Shown here one piece after another: positions 54,023-62,353 of a stretch of DNA of 64,000 bases. The stretch spans positions 49,379 through 113,378 of the forward strand of contig NZ_FNHQ01000007.1 of assembly GCF_900103535.1 (NCBI RefSeq). The letters are read 5' to 3'. This DNA comes from Megasphaera paucivorans (GTDB taxonomy: Bacteria > Bacillota > Negativicutes > Veillonellales > Megasphaeraceae). The notes below the pieces were generated by a model. It saw nothing but the letters and a program-made list of their open reading frames with translations. It searched no databases and was not told the origin of the DNA. A program made the position numbers and the translations under genes. Within the stretch, counting starts at the first letter, position 1. The number at the start of each line of letters is the position of its first letter.

Positions 54023-54730
54023 ATGAAAAAAGATCGAAAAGAACAATTAAAAAAATTTACTCAAGTCATGGAAATATCTTTCCATGACTTGAATCTTCTA
54101 GATAAAGCGTTAACACATTCTTCCTATGCTAATGAAAATAAAAACAAACATGTTCAGCATAATGAACGTTTGGAATTTTTGGGTGATGCTATTTTAGACT
54201 TGGTAGTAGGAGAATATTTATTTAAAACATATCCGGAAATGCCAGAGGGAGAATTATCCAAAGCACGGGCCAGTGTAGTTAGTGAATCACCGTTGGCTGC
54301 TTGTTGTGCCGGGTTTCATATGGGTGATTATATACTTTTGGGAAACGGAGAACTTGCTTCCGGCGGCAGATTGCGCGCCAGCATTTTAGCGGATGCTTTC
54401 GAAGCTGTAGTCGGGGCTATTTATATTGATTCATCGTATGAAGCTGCTAGAAGTTTTATTTTATATCAACTGCGTGATTTTCTGGCACTTGTTGAAAGTG
54501 GTCACTATGGCAAAGATTATAAAACGGTGTTTCAGGAATTTATTCAGCGAGATGGCGAACAAAAAATTGATTATGAATTATGCCGGGAAGAAGGACCGGA
54601 TCATGATAAAACTTTTTATATGGAAGTGATTGTCAATGGAAAAGTCCTTGGTGAAGGTTCCGGCAAAACAAAAAAAGATGCAGAGCAGCAGGCTGCTCAT
54701 GAAGCACTGGAAAAGTTACATGCATTATAA
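54023..54730 (+). CDS. rnc: Ribonuclease III
   Basis: RNase III cleaves double-stranded RNA in rRNA processing and mRNA turnover. The catalytic domain (residues 1-155) has the signature HNERLEFLGDAILDLVVGEYL and ILADAFEAVVGAIYIDS with the metal-binding Asp and Glu. The dsRNA-binding domain follows (FQEFIQRDG, GEGSGKTKKDAEQQAAHEAL). The 235-residue length is standard. In Firmicutes rnc normally follows acpP/fabF and precedes smc-ftsY; here a radical SAM gene follows. Confidence 0.97.
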   Translation: MKKDRKEQLKKFTQVMEISFHDLNLLDKALTHSSYANENKNKHVQHNERLEFLGDAILDLVVGEYLFKTYPEMPEGELSKARASVVSESPLAACCAGFHMGDYILLGNGELASGGRLRASILADAFEAVVGAIYIDSSYEAARSFILYQLRDFLALVESGHYGKDYKTVFQEFIQRDGEQKIDYELCREEGPDHDKTFYMEVIVNGKVLGEGSGKTKKDAEQQAAHEALEKLHAL

Positions 54731-54735
54731 TAAGG

Positions 54736-54764
54736 GACTGATGCCATGGCATCAGTCTTTTTTT
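54736..54764 (+). terminator. Intrinsic terminator after rnc, abutting the next ribosome site
   Basis: GACTGATGCC (54736-54745) and GGCATCAGTC (54748-54757) form a near-perfect stem (effectively 9 bp with a four-base loop) followed by seven T (54758-54764). GGAGG of the next gene begins at the following base. Confidence 0.88.
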
Positions 54765-54774
54765 GGAGGCAATC

Positions 54775-55827
54775 ATGAAGACATCAATTATTCCCATTTT
54801 TATTCCGCATATTGGCTGTTTGCATCGATGCGTATTTTGCAATCAATGGCGCATTACCGGACATCATGGTATTCCAAGCGCAGAGGATGTTACTTCTCTT
54901 ATCCAAGACTACACTAAACATGTACAGGAAAAGCGTCATTGGGAAGTTGCCTTTTATGGAGGAAGTTTTACGGCTATACCTGAAGAGATGCAGGAAAGGT
55001 TGCTTAAACCAGCCCATCAGGCTCTCTTAAATGGGACTATTCATGGTATTCGATGTTCTACACGACCTGATTGCATTACTTCACCTATTTTGGATAGACT
55101 ACGGTTTTATGGCATGTCTATTGTAGAGTTAGGTGTACAATCTATGGATGATACGGTACTTCAATTTTCAAAAAGAGGCCATACGGCTGAACAGGTTTTA
55201 GAAGCGACACAGTTGTTGAAGAAATGTGGGTTCACTGTTGGGCATCAGCTTATGCCGGGATTGCCCGGTGAAGACTGGCATAGCTTAAGAGAAACAACAT
55301 TAAAAATTTGTGAATTGAAACCAGATATAGCACGTATTTATCCCGTGGCAGTCATCGAAAATACAGAACTTGCTGCCATGTATCGGCAAGGGGCATATAT
55401 ACCTCTGTCCATTCATGAGGGAGTATGCCGTGCCGCATATATGAAGCAGGCTTTTATAGAACATGGTATTTCTTGTATCCGTACGGGGCTGCAGGCGACC
55501 AAAGATCTTGATGACGATACACAAGTATTGGCAGGAGCCTATGCGCCTGCTATGGGGGAAATGGTGGATACAAAACGATATCAGATGCAGTTATTTAAAC
55601 TATTGGATAAACTTTCCGGAGAATCTGTTGTAATATCATATCATAGAAGTGATACTTCGCGGGTTATCGGGTATCACAATGTAACTCGGAAGCGGGCGGC
55701 CTGTAAATATAAACAGCATATAAGATGGTGTGAAAAAAAGAATATACAGCCAGGAAATGTTATTGTTCAAACAATCTTACGTACCTATAGACTGGATATG
55801 AATGCGAATCAAGTGTATGAAGTGTAA
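54775..55827 (+). CDS. Radical SAM protein, Elp3/oxygen-independent coproporphyrinogen oxidase-like
   Basis: The 350-residue protein has the radical SAM cluster motif CLHRCVFCNQW near residue 15 (CX3CX2C), YGGSFTAI, and VELGVQSMDDTVL, closely matching the radical SAM half of Elp3/YhcC-like enzymes. Elp3 homologues of this size in Firmicutes sit between rnc and smc; no acetyltransferase domain follows. The probable role is an SAM-radical tRNA or small-molecule modification; the substrate is unknown. GGAGG at 54765-54769 sets the start, placed six bases after a terminator's T tract. Confidence 0.85.
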   Translation: MKTSIIPIFIPHIGCLHRCVFCNQWRITGHHGIPSAEDVTSLIQDYTKHVQEKRHWEVAFYGGSFTAIPEEMQERLLKPAHQALLNGTIHGIRCSTRPDCITSPILDRLRFYGMSIVELGVQSMDDTVLQFSKRGHTAEQVLEATQLLKKCGFTVGHQLMPGLPGEDWHSLRETTLKICELKPDIARIYPVAVIENTELAAMYRQGAYIPLSIHEGVCRAAYMKQAFIEHGISCIRTGLQATKDLDDDTQVLAGAYAPAMGEMVDTKRYQMQLFKLLDKLSGESVVISYHRSDTSRVIGYHNVTRKRAACKYKQHIRWCEKKNIQPGNVIVQTILRTYRLDMNANQVYEV

Positions 55828-55835
55828 AAATCAGT

Positions 55836-55889
55836 AAAAAACTCTTCGTATGGCGACTGTATGCTGCCAATAATACGAAGAGTTTTTTT
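55836..55889. terminator. Bidirectional terminator between the radical SAM gene and the amino-acid receptor gene
   Basis: AAAAAACTCTTCGTAT (55836-55851) and ATACGAAGAGTTTTTT (55873-55888) are exact inverse copies of 16 bp with a 21-base loop. T residues on both strands allow termination of the plus-strand gene and of the minus-strand receptor gene that ends at 55899. Confidence 0.9.
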
Positions 55890-55898
55890 ATTTATACT

Positions 55899-56762
55899 TT
55901 ATTCTGTTGCATCGTCATGAAAATCTACAAGGTGGTGTTTTTGAATCATTTTTTCCAATTCTCCCGATTCTTTAAGTTGTTTAATTACTTTGTTTATTTC
56001 GGTTAAAAGTTCATTGTTATCTTTACGGACAGCAATACCGTAATCTTGTGGTGCAAATTTTTCCGGCAGAAGCATTAAATCCGGCTTACCTTCCATGTGA
56101 CTGTTTAAAATGGAGGAATCGGTACTGTAAGCGGCAGCTCGTCCGGATGTCATAGCGGATAGTGCTTCCGGATCTGTTGGAAATTCGGTATATTTAAGTT
56201 TGATACCGTATTTTTTGGCCCATTCTTCACAGCCTTGACGACTGGTAGTTCCCTGTTGTACCGCGATAGTTTTACCATCTAATTCTTTAGCAGAAGTAAT
56301 ACCGCTGTCTTTTTTAACTAAGAAACCAACGGGATCTCGATAGTAAATATCTGAAAAATCCCAGGATTTTTTGCGCTCTTCATTAACGGTGTAGGTAGCA
56401 ATGACAAAATCGACTTGATCACTATCCAAAACCGGACCACGGGCTTTTGCCGTTACCGTTGTAAATTCTATTTTATTTTCATCACCTAGAATATCTTTGG
56501 CAATAGCTTTTGCGACATCTGCATCAATACCGGTAATCGTACCATCTGATTCTTTATAACCAAAGCCTTTAATGGTATCTCCTATACCGACTTTGACGAC
56601 ACCCCGCTCTTTGATACGCTGTACACCGGCAATTTGTTTTTTTCCAGCATCCTCCTTTTTTGATGCATCGCTGCTGTTCGCATCACCGCAACCTGCGGCC
56701 AATAATCCGAATAGTGTCAAGCCAATTGCTCCCATTGCGAAACCTTTGTTCCATGTTGACAT
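55899..56762 (-). CDS. Amino-acid ABC transporter substrate-binding lipoprotein (second copy)
   Basis: A lipoprotein signal peptide ends in the lipobox LLAAGC with Cys25. The mature part is a SBP_bac_3-type periplasmic binding fold with GVVKVGIGDTIKGFG, DADVAKAIAKDILGDENKIEFTTV, and DGKTIAVQQGTTSRQGCEEWAK. It is about half identical by eye to the receptor encoded at 58206-59036, so the two are paralogues. It lies downstream of the permease genes behind a separate terminator and may be independently expressed. The ligand is probably a polar or acidic amino acid. Confidence 0.88.
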   Translation of the reverse strand: MSTWNKGFAMGAIGLTLFGLLAAGCGDANSSDASKKEDAGKKQIAGVQRIKERGVVKVGIGDTIKGFGYKESDGTITGIDADVAKAIAKDILGDENKIEFTTVTAKARGPVLDSDQVDFVIATYTVNEERKKSWDFSDIYYRDPVGFLVKKDSGITSAKELDGKTIAVQQGTTSRQGCEEWAKKYGIKLKYTEFPTDPEALSAMTSGRAAAYSTDSSILNSHMEGKPDLMLLPEKFAPQDYGIAVRKDNNELLTEINKVIKQLKESGELEKMIQKHHLVDFHDDATE

Positions 56763-56832
56763 AAGTAATCCCCCCTCTTATTTTTGCTATATAATCCCCT
56801 CTATATATAGCAGTATGTAAAGTAAGATATAA

Positions 56833-56866
56833 AAAGACGCTTATGTTTTTTGACATAAGCGTCTTT
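56833..56866 (-). terminator. Minus-strand terminator between the permease and the second receptor gene
   Basis: AAAGACGCTTATGT (56833-56846) and ACATAAGCGTCTTT (56853-56866) form a perfect 14-bp stem with a six-base loop. On the minus strand a U tract follows (complement of the A run at 56831-56835). It separates the glnQ-type operon from the second receptor. Confidence 0.85.
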
Positions 56867-56884
56867 GCTTTACCGAATATATTG

Positions 56885-57535
56885 TTAATGAATATATGCT
56901 CGCATTTGTTTATATTTCCAACGGGCTAGTGAAGATAACGTATAGTTTAGTACAAAATAAATCAAAGCAACGCAGGCAAAAATTGTAAATAGCTGTCCTG
57001 TTGCACTGTATTTGCCAATAAGTATCATTCCTCGACCTGTAAGTTCTTCTGTACCGACAGCCCATACATAAGAAGAATCTTTGATAATGGTAGTAAATTC
57101 AGACATCATAGGTGGGATAATATTTCGGAAGGATTGAGGCAATACAATAAAACGTAATACTTGAAAACGTGTCATTCCTTGTGAATAGGCAGCCTCAAAT
57201 TGACCGTTGGGAATTGCATTTAACCCACCTCGTACCACTTCGGACATTGTTGCGGCAGTAAATATAGACATGGCGGCAATACCGGACATAACAGGCGGCA
57301 GCGGTGTCATAAAACGTACCACAAGGACAAGAAGCAAAAAAGGAAGATTGCGCATGATGTCTATATAAATTCCTGCCAGTGTAGAGATAACAGGGAGTTT
57401 TAGGTAACGGCAAACGCCAAGAAAGGTACCGCCGATAACACTGAAAATAATGGAAAAAAAACCGATTTCTAAAGTTACTTTAAACCCTTGAAGTAAAAAC
57501 ATAATGTTTGCTGGTTGGAATACGTCTGATATCAT
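56885..57535 (-). CDS. Amino-acid ABC transporter permease (second)
   Basis: The 216-residue protein has about five membrane segments and a HisM/GlnP-type fold with the EAA coupling loop (RFQVLRFIVLPQSFRNIIPPM). The segment FTTIIKDSSYVWAVGTEELTGRG is typical of polar amino-acid importers. It starts two bases after the first permease stop (57538). The heteromeric pair suggests a GlnQ/GltJK-like importer, with the ligand not determined. Confidence 0.9.
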   Translation of the reverse strand: MISDVFQPANIMFLLQGFKVTLEIGFFSIIFSVIGGTFLGVCRYLKLPVISTLAGIYIDIMRNLPFLLLVLVVRFMTPLPPVMSGIAAMSIFTAATMSEVVRGGLNAIPNGQFEAAYSQGMTRFQVLRFIVLPQSFRNIIPPMMSEFTTIIKDSSYVWAVGTEELTGRGMILIGKYSATGQLFTIFACVALIYFVLNYTLSSLARWKYKQMRAYIH

Positions 57536-57537
57536 AA

Positions 57538-58206
57538 TTACCCCACCTCAGCTTTCTTTTCTAACTGCTGTACCCATTTAGTCAAAGGAAAGCAGAGCAT
57601 CCAATAAATAAAACCGGTAACTAAATAAGCTGGACCGTAATACATGTTAGCGCCAGCCCACGAATCGGCGGTGTACATTAAGTCACCGCCGGCGATCATA
57701 GCAAGAACGGAGGTATTTTTTATGATTCCGATGCTTTGATTGCCCAAGGCGGGAAGAATTGTTCTTTTGGCTTGTGGCAATATAATATACCACATGATTT
57801 TCCAATATCCAAAGCCTTGAGACATACCGGATTCCATTTGTCCTTTTGGTACAGCGTTAATTCCGGAACGGAAAATTTCAGACATATATGCTCCAGAGTA
57901 GATACCGACACCGAGAATGCCGATTGCTATGACAGGCAGCATAATATGTAAATGCGGCAACGCATGGTACAGGAAAATAGCTTGTATGACCAAAGGTGTG
58001 TTTTGGAAAAATTCGACATATACTCGATCAACGCAGCGTACCCATTTTTTGGGGAATACTCCGGCAATCCCAAAAATGATACCTAATATGAGCGAGAGAA
58101 GCATCGCAAATACAGCAACCTCTAATGTCGTTATTAAGCCTTCGATGAACAATTCACGATCATCGAGTAAGGCTATCCATTTAAAACCGGCAAAAATTTC
58201 TGCCAT
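57538..58206 (-). CDS. Amino-acid ABC transporter permease (first)
   Basis: This 222-residue HisQ/GlnP-type permease has about five hydrophobic helices, and the EAA loop GYWKIMWYIILPQAKRTILP. Other conserved pieces are GAYMSEIFRSGINAVPKGQMESG and GIIKNTSVLAMIAG. Its start codon overlaps the stop of the first receptor gene by one base. Together with the second permease it forms the heterodimeric channel. Confidence 0.9.
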   Translation of the reverse strand: MAEIFAGFKWIALLDDRELFIEGLITTLEVAVFAMLLSLILGIIFGIAGVFPKKWVRCVDRVYVEFFQNTPLVIQAIFLYHALPHLHIMLPVIAIGILGVGIYSGAYMSEIFRSGINAVPKGQMESGMSQGFGYWKIMWYIILPQAKRTILPALGNQSIGIIKNTSVLAMIAGGDLMYTADSWAGANMYYGPAYLVTGFIYWMLCFPLTKWVQQLEKKAEVG

Positions 58207-59036
58207 TAGTTCTTAAGCTTCCATTTCGTTAAAAGTTGGTCCATTTCGCCGGATTTTTTCATTTCTTTGAGGACCTGATCAATGTAGTCGCAAAGTTCTT
58301 TATTATCTTTTTTGGTGGCTATGCCGTATTCTTGTGGAGCAAAACTATCGGGTAAGATGACAGTCTGATCATCGACATACCCGTGAAGATTAGATTGATC
58401 CATGGCATAAGCGGCAGCACGGCCGGACATAAGAGCTGCTTTGCATTCCGTGTATGTTGGAAATTCAGCAAATTTAACATCAATGCCATCTTTCTTCGCG
58501 GCTTCGCTGACTGCTTTGCGTGTAGTAGCACCCTGCGGTACCGCAATCGTTTTACCATCTAAATCTTTTAAAGACTGGATATTATCTGATTTTTTTACTA
58601 AGAGACCAACCGGATCAGTATAATAAGGTTCCGTAAAGTTGTATTGCTTTTTACGTTCTTCGTTAATTGTATAAGTTGCACAAATCATGTCCAGTTCGCC
58701 GCTGTCAAGAAGGGGCCCGCGGGTTTTTGCGGTAACTGGTGTAAATTCTATTTTATTTTCATCTCCGAATATCTTTTTAGAAACAGCTTTTGCTAAATCA
58801 ATTTCGAATCCTTCAATTTTTCCTGTTTCCGGATTTTTGAATCCAAATAAGGGGACATCAATTTTGCAGCCGACTTTTAATACGCCGCGATCTTTTATTT
58901 TTTGGATAGCTTGACCGCTATCTGATTTTGCGGCACTTTCTTTTTTGTCTGTTTCCCCGCACCCGGCAGCTAATGCACCGAAGGCAATCAAGGCGGATAT
59001 GACTAATAATGTAAGTTTCTTTTCTGATGATTTCAT
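58206..59036 (-). CDS. Amino-acid ABC transporter substrate-binding lipoprotein (first copy)
   Basis: The 276-residue precursor has a lipobox ALAAGC with Cys26, then a periplasmic binding domain with DRGVLKVGCKIDVPLFGF, EIDLAKAVSKKIFGDENKIEFTPV and LDGKTIAVPQGATTRKAV. It is a close paralogue of the receptor at 55899-56762. It follows the ATPase gene at a 42-base spacing and precedes the permeases, so it is the primary receptor of this unit. Ligand unknown; glutamate, aspartate or glutamine type is likely. Confidence 0.9.
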   Translation of the reverse strand: MKSSEKKLTLLVISALIAFGALAAGCGETDKKESAAKSDSGQAIQKIKDRGVLKVGCKIDVPLFGFKNPETGKIEGFEIDLAKAVSKKIFGDENKIEFTPVTAKTRGPLLDSGELDMICATYTINEERKKQYNFTEPYYTDPVGLLVKKSDNIQSLKDLDGKTIAVPQGATTRKAVSEAAKKDGIDVKFAEFPTYTECKAALMSGRAAAYAMDQSNLHGYVDDQTVILPDSFAPQEYGIATKKDNKELCDYIDQVLKEMKKSGEMDQLLTKWKLKN

Positions 59037-59078
59037 GAATGATTCCTCCTCTTAATAATCATAAGCAAATATTGAATA

Positions 59079-59804
59079 TTAATGAATGATTTTACTCAAA
59101 AATTGTTTGGCTCTGTCATTTTCCGGATGAGTAAAGAAATGTTCGGGAGTACCTGTTTCCAGTACTTGACCATCAGCCATAAAAATGACCCGATCGGCAA
59201 CTTGACGGGCAAATCCCATTTCATGGGTGACACAAACCATGGTAATGCCTGTATGAGCTAACTCTACCATAACATCGAGTACTTCTTGAATCATCTCTGG
59301 ATCCAGCGCGGATGTGGGTTCATCAAAAAGCATGATTTTAGGATGCATGTTTAATGCCCGCGCTATGGCAACACGCTGCTGCTGCCCACCGGATAATTGA
59401 CCGGGATAGGCAGTCGCTTTGTCGGCAAGACCGACACGATCTAAAAACTCCATGCCGGATTTTTCTGCAATATCTCTTTTTATGCCTTGAACCATAACTG
59501 GAGCAATAGAAAGGTTTTCTAATACAGTCATATGGGGATACAGGTTGAATTGCTGAAACACCATGGCAGCTTCCTGTCTTATCTTTTTTAATTTGGCATG
59601 CGGTTCCATCAAATCCTCCCCGTCGACAATTACCCTGCCGCTGTCAGGACGTCCCAGCATATTGATGCAGCGGATCATTGTACTTTTTCCAGAACCGCTG
59701 GGACCGAGAACGACGACTTTTTCACCGGTTTTAACATGAATATTGACATCTTTGAGAACATGATTTGTGCCAAAAAATTTATTAACTTCAGTCAAGGTAA
59801 TCAT
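59079..59804 (-). CDS. Amino-acid ABC transporter ATP-binding protein (GlnQ/HisP family)
   Basis: The 241-residue ATPase has Walker [16 protein letters not shown], the signature [15 protein letters not shown], Walker [15 protein letters not shown] and the switch His in [17 protein letters not shown]. HisP/GlnQ-specific Q-loop residues ([18 protein letters not shown]) place it with polar amino-acid importers. It is the first gene of a minus-strand operon with a promoter and a leader hairpin upstream. Confidence 0.94.
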   Translation of the reverse strand: MITLTEVNKFFGTNHVLKDVNIHVKTGEKVVVLGPSGSGKSTMIRCINMLGRPDSGRVIVDGEDLMEPHAKLKKIRQEAAMVFQQFNLYPHMTVLENLSIAPVMVQGIKRDIAEKSGMEFLDRVGLADKATAYPGQLSGGQQQRVAIARALNMHPKIMLFDEPTSALDPEMIQEVLDVMVELAHTGITMVCVTHEMGFARQVADRVIFMADGQVLETGTPEHFFTHPENDRAKQFLSKIIH

Positions 59805-59833
59805 AAAACCTTCCCCTTCCTATGGACAGATAT

Positions 59834-59889
59834 AAAAATAGCGCTTTACATAATATCAACTCGCTAAGTCGATACGCTATAAAGCGTCA
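59834..59889 (-). terminator. Leader attenuator-like hairpin before the amino-acid transporter operon
   Basis: On the minus strand the leader contains an extended hairpin (complement of 59838-59889): GCTTTA pairs with TAAAGC near its outer end, the inner part is imperfect (ATCGAC with GTTGAT), and a U run (complement of the A run at 59834-59838) follows. It lies 30 bases before the ATPase start and about 40 bases after the predicted transcription start. No T-box or known riboswitch consensus was seen. Confidence 0.55.
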
Positions 59890-59926
59890 TTGCTTCTGTC
59901 GTTCATCTTTATTAATGTTAACATTG

Positions 59927-59955
59927 ATATTAAACCAAAAAGTTAAATATGTCAA
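59927..59955 (-). promoter_or_regulatory. Minus-strand promoter of the amino-acid transporter operon
   Basis: Read on the minus strand, TTGACA (complement of 59950-59955) and TAATAT (complement of 59927-59932) are 17 bases apart. The next stretch (59956-60020) is AT-rich and held nothing else recognisable. Confidence 0.75.
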
Positions 59956-60020
59956 TATTTTTTCATAAACATTTTTATATAGCGTGATTATTGTCTTTAT
60001 ATATTTAAGAATAAAAATAA

Positions 60021-60050
60021 TTGATCTCTATAAAATAGAGAGAGTATATT
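60021..60050 (+). promoter_or_regulatory. Possible flavodoxin promoter with a palindromic operator in the spacer
   Basis: TTGATC (60021-60026) and TATATT (60045-60050) are 18 bases apart. The perfect palindrome CTCTATAAAATAGAG (60026-60040) lies inside the spacer and overlaps the -35 box by one base. A second ATAGAG half site occurs near 60071. A second TATAAT at 60109-60114 has no good -35, so this promoter is favoured but not certain. Confidence 0.5.
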
Positions 60051-60150
60051 TTATGCCTGTCAACCTCGAAATAGAGAATTGTTATTTTCAATTTAGATTC
60101 ATTTGATATATAATAGAACTACATAAATGAAGTTAGAAAGGAAGGATATC

Positions 60151-60675
60151 ATGGGGTATAAGGATAAGAAATGTCTCATCGCTTATTTCTCGCATGCCGG
60201 TGAAAATTATGTCAGTGGAAAAATCGTGGAACTGCGGATCGGAAATACAGAAAAGGCGGCACAAATGATTAAATTCTACACGGGTGGAGATATGTTTCGC
60301 ATTAATACGGTAGAACCATATCCGTATACATATGCAGATACGGTTGCCGTAGCTAAAGAAGAAAAAGAGACCGGAGTTCGTCCCTTGTTAAAGAATACAT
60401 TGGACAATCTTGGAGAGTATACTATTGTGTTTTTAGGTTACCCCAATTGGTGCAGCACAATGCCGATGGCTGTGTGGACATTTTTGGAATCCTATGATTT
60501 TTCCGGAAAGACCCTTCTTCCTTTTTGTACACATGAAGGAAGCGGATTCGGGCATAGTTTACAGGATATTACATCCCTTTGTCCGACAGCCATCTTGGGG
60601 AAGGGACTGTCTATTTTCGGAACAACGATTGCCGATGCCGAAGATGATGTTAAACGCTGGCTCAATAACGGTTGA
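60151..60675 (+). CDS. Flavodoxin-like protein
   Basis: The 174-residue protein has an N-terminal phosphate-binding segment CLIAYFSHAGENYVSGK, and the isoalloxazine-loop region FLGYPNWCSTMPMAVWTFLESYDFSGKTLLPFCTHEGSGFG that marks the flavodoxin_4 family of FMN proteins. It probably acts as an electron carrier or a NAD(P)H:quinone-type reductase. ATG 60151 follows AAGGAAGGA; a 60127 ATG further upstream is less likely. Its stop is 24 bases before the next gene. Confidence 0.88.
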   Translation: MGYKDKKCLIAYFSHAGENYVSGKIVELRIGNTEKAAQMIKFYTGGDMFRINTVEPYPYTYADTVAVAKEEKETGVRPLLKNTLDNLGEYTIVFLGYPNWCSTMPMAVWTFLESYDFSGKTLLPFCTHEGSGFGHSLQDITSLCPTAILGKGLSIFGTTIADAEDDVKRWLNNG

Positions 60676-60698
60676 TTTCTAATGTAAAGGAGAATATT

Positions 60699-61536
60699 AT
60701 GGAGCTGACGATTTTAGTAGACAATAATACAATTAGTGGTTCTTGCTATGGAGGAGAATCGGGACTGTCCTGCTATTTGCAGTGTGACGGAAAAAAAATA
60801 TTGCTGGATACAGGACGTACGGATATGTTTATGAAAAATGCCAGACGATTGGGAATTGATTTATTAGATGTGGATAGTCTTGTTATTTCACATGGACATT
60901 ATGATCATACTTGGGGATTGCAGCCTTTAGTTCAGGAGTACATTGAAGCCAGTTATGAAAAGCGGCCTTGGAAAAAGGCGAAACTTATTACACATCCTGA
61001 TTCATTTCTGCCTAAAGAGGCCGGTGGGAAAAATATTGGAATGATTTTGGGTGAATCCCAATTACAGCAAACTTTTGATATAAAAAAAACCAAGGAGCCT
61101 GTATGGCTGACGAAGCATCTTGTTTTTTTTAGGTGAAATAGAGAGAACGAATGATTTTGAAGCAAAAAAACCGTTAGGACACACCTTGCGGAATGGGAAC
61201 TGGGAAGACGATTACTTGTTGGATGATTCCGGAGTCGTTTATATATCAGATAAGGGACTTGTCGTTATTACTGCTTGTGCTCATGCGGGGGTTTGCAATA
61301 CTGTTGAATATGCTAAAAAAGTTTGTAAAGAAAACCGGATTCATGCTGTTATCGGTGGATTTCATCTGCTGCGGGACCAGCCTAATGTGTTTGATGCTAC
61401 AGCAGCCTATCTCAAGGATTGCGCTCCGGAGTTTGTATATCCTTGTCATTGTGTCAGTTTGAATGGTAAATTATGGTTGGCCCACTCTTTGCCGGTCAAG
61501 GAAATCGGGGTAGGTCAAAAGTTGGTTTTTAAGTAA
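60699..61536 (+). pseudogene. Metallo-beta-lactamase-fold hydrolase with a frameshift in a T8 run
   Basis: The frame from ATG 60699 covers the first 146 residues, with the metal-binding motif SHGHYDHTWGL, and stops at 61134-61136. The remaining 135 codons continue in the +1 frame from about 61123: ITACAHAGVCNTVEYAKK, IGGFHLL and CHCVSLNGK. Deleting one T from the run TTTTTTTT (61123-61130) joins the halves as HLVFLGEIERTND. The family (COG1237) hydrolyses phosphoesters related to pterin biosynthesis. This may be a true mutation, phase variation, transcript slippage or a sequencing error in the homopolymer. Confidence 0.85.
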
Positions 61537-61555
61537 GAGAATATAAGCGAAATAC

Positions 61556-61587
61556 AAAGGCGTATCATCAAACAGATGCGCCTTTTA
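61556..61587 (+). terminator. Terminator after the metallo-beta-lactamase-fold gene
   Basis: AAAGGCG (61556-61562) and CGCCTTT (61579-61585) with an inner ATC/GAT pairing form a hairpin followed by T residues. Confidence 0.65.
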
Positions 61588-61660
61588 TTGTAAGGTATAG
61601 GTTATAGATACAAAAACGGAACAAGGATATGGAGACAATCAGAGGAGGGGGAAAATTTGT

Positions 61661-62254
61661 ATGTTATGGCGAGGATTTAGGTTTGGTATGATGCTGCAGC
61701 TGGCGGTGGGACCTATTTGTCTGCTGACTTTCATGGCATCGGCATCTTTTGGCTGGGCTTCAGGAGAGGCGGTTGCTATAGCGGCAACGATTGTGGATGC
61801 ATTATACATTATTGTATCTGCTAGCAGTGTTGTCGTTGTTATAAAGAAACCAGAAGTGCAGCGAAAAGTTAAAATTTTTGGCGCTGTAATTCTTGTTTTG
61901 TTTGGAGGGTATATGGTCTGGCAGACAACAGGGGGAAATATACCACACGTAGCTGTTGCTGGAACCGGGGCTGTTGATTTTTTTGTTGAAGGAATCATTT
62001 TAACCTTGTCTAATCCGTTGACAATTCTTTTTTGGGGGGGTGTATTTGCTGCACAAGCTGCAGAATACAACATGGATCAGCAGGCAATGAAATGGTTTGC
62101 AGGAGGCTGTTTGTTATCGACTATTGTATTTTTATCTCTTATTGCGGCAGCCGGTGTTTGTGTGGGACAATTTTTGCCATCTTTTGTTTTGCTTCTTTTA
62201 AATGGAGCAGTGGGGGTTGCACTGATTTATTTTGGCATGCGGCTTTGGCGATAG
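61661..62254 (+). CDS. LysE-family amino-acid exporter
   Basis: The 197-residue protein has about six membrane segments and the LysE pattern GMMLQLAVGPICLLTFMASASFG near the N-terminus and LTLSNPLTILFWGGVFA in the middle, both typical of the LysE/RhtB family. Its likely role is efflux of amino acids or similar compounds. AGGAGGGGG precedes the ATG. Its promoter is not obvious in the gap after the preceding terminator. Substrate unknown. Confidence 0.85.
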   Translation: MLWRGFRFGMMLQLAVGPICLLTFMASASFGWASGEAVAIAATIVDALYIIVSASSVVVVIKKPEVQRKVKIFGAVILVLFGGYMVWQTTGGNIPHVAVAGTGAVDFFVEGIILTLSNPLTILFWGGVFAAQAAEYNMDQQAMKWFAGGCLLSTIVFLSLIAAAGVCVGQFLPSFVLLLLNGAVGVALIYFGMRLWR

Positions 62255-62315
62255 AGTATTTTGATATACTTCGTAAAGTTGAAAGGTGTACTGGGCAAGT
62301 AATCTTGAAAATTAT

Positions 62316-62344
62316 TTGACAGGTTGTAGGGAGCTTGTTATACT
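62316..62344 (+). promoter_or_regulatory. Promoter of the cytX riboswitch transcript
   Basis: TTGACA (62316-62321) and TATACT (62339-62344) are separated by 17 bases, close to consensus, and lie ten bases before the TPP aptamer. Confidence 0.85.
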
Positions 62345-62353
62345 TATATGCGA

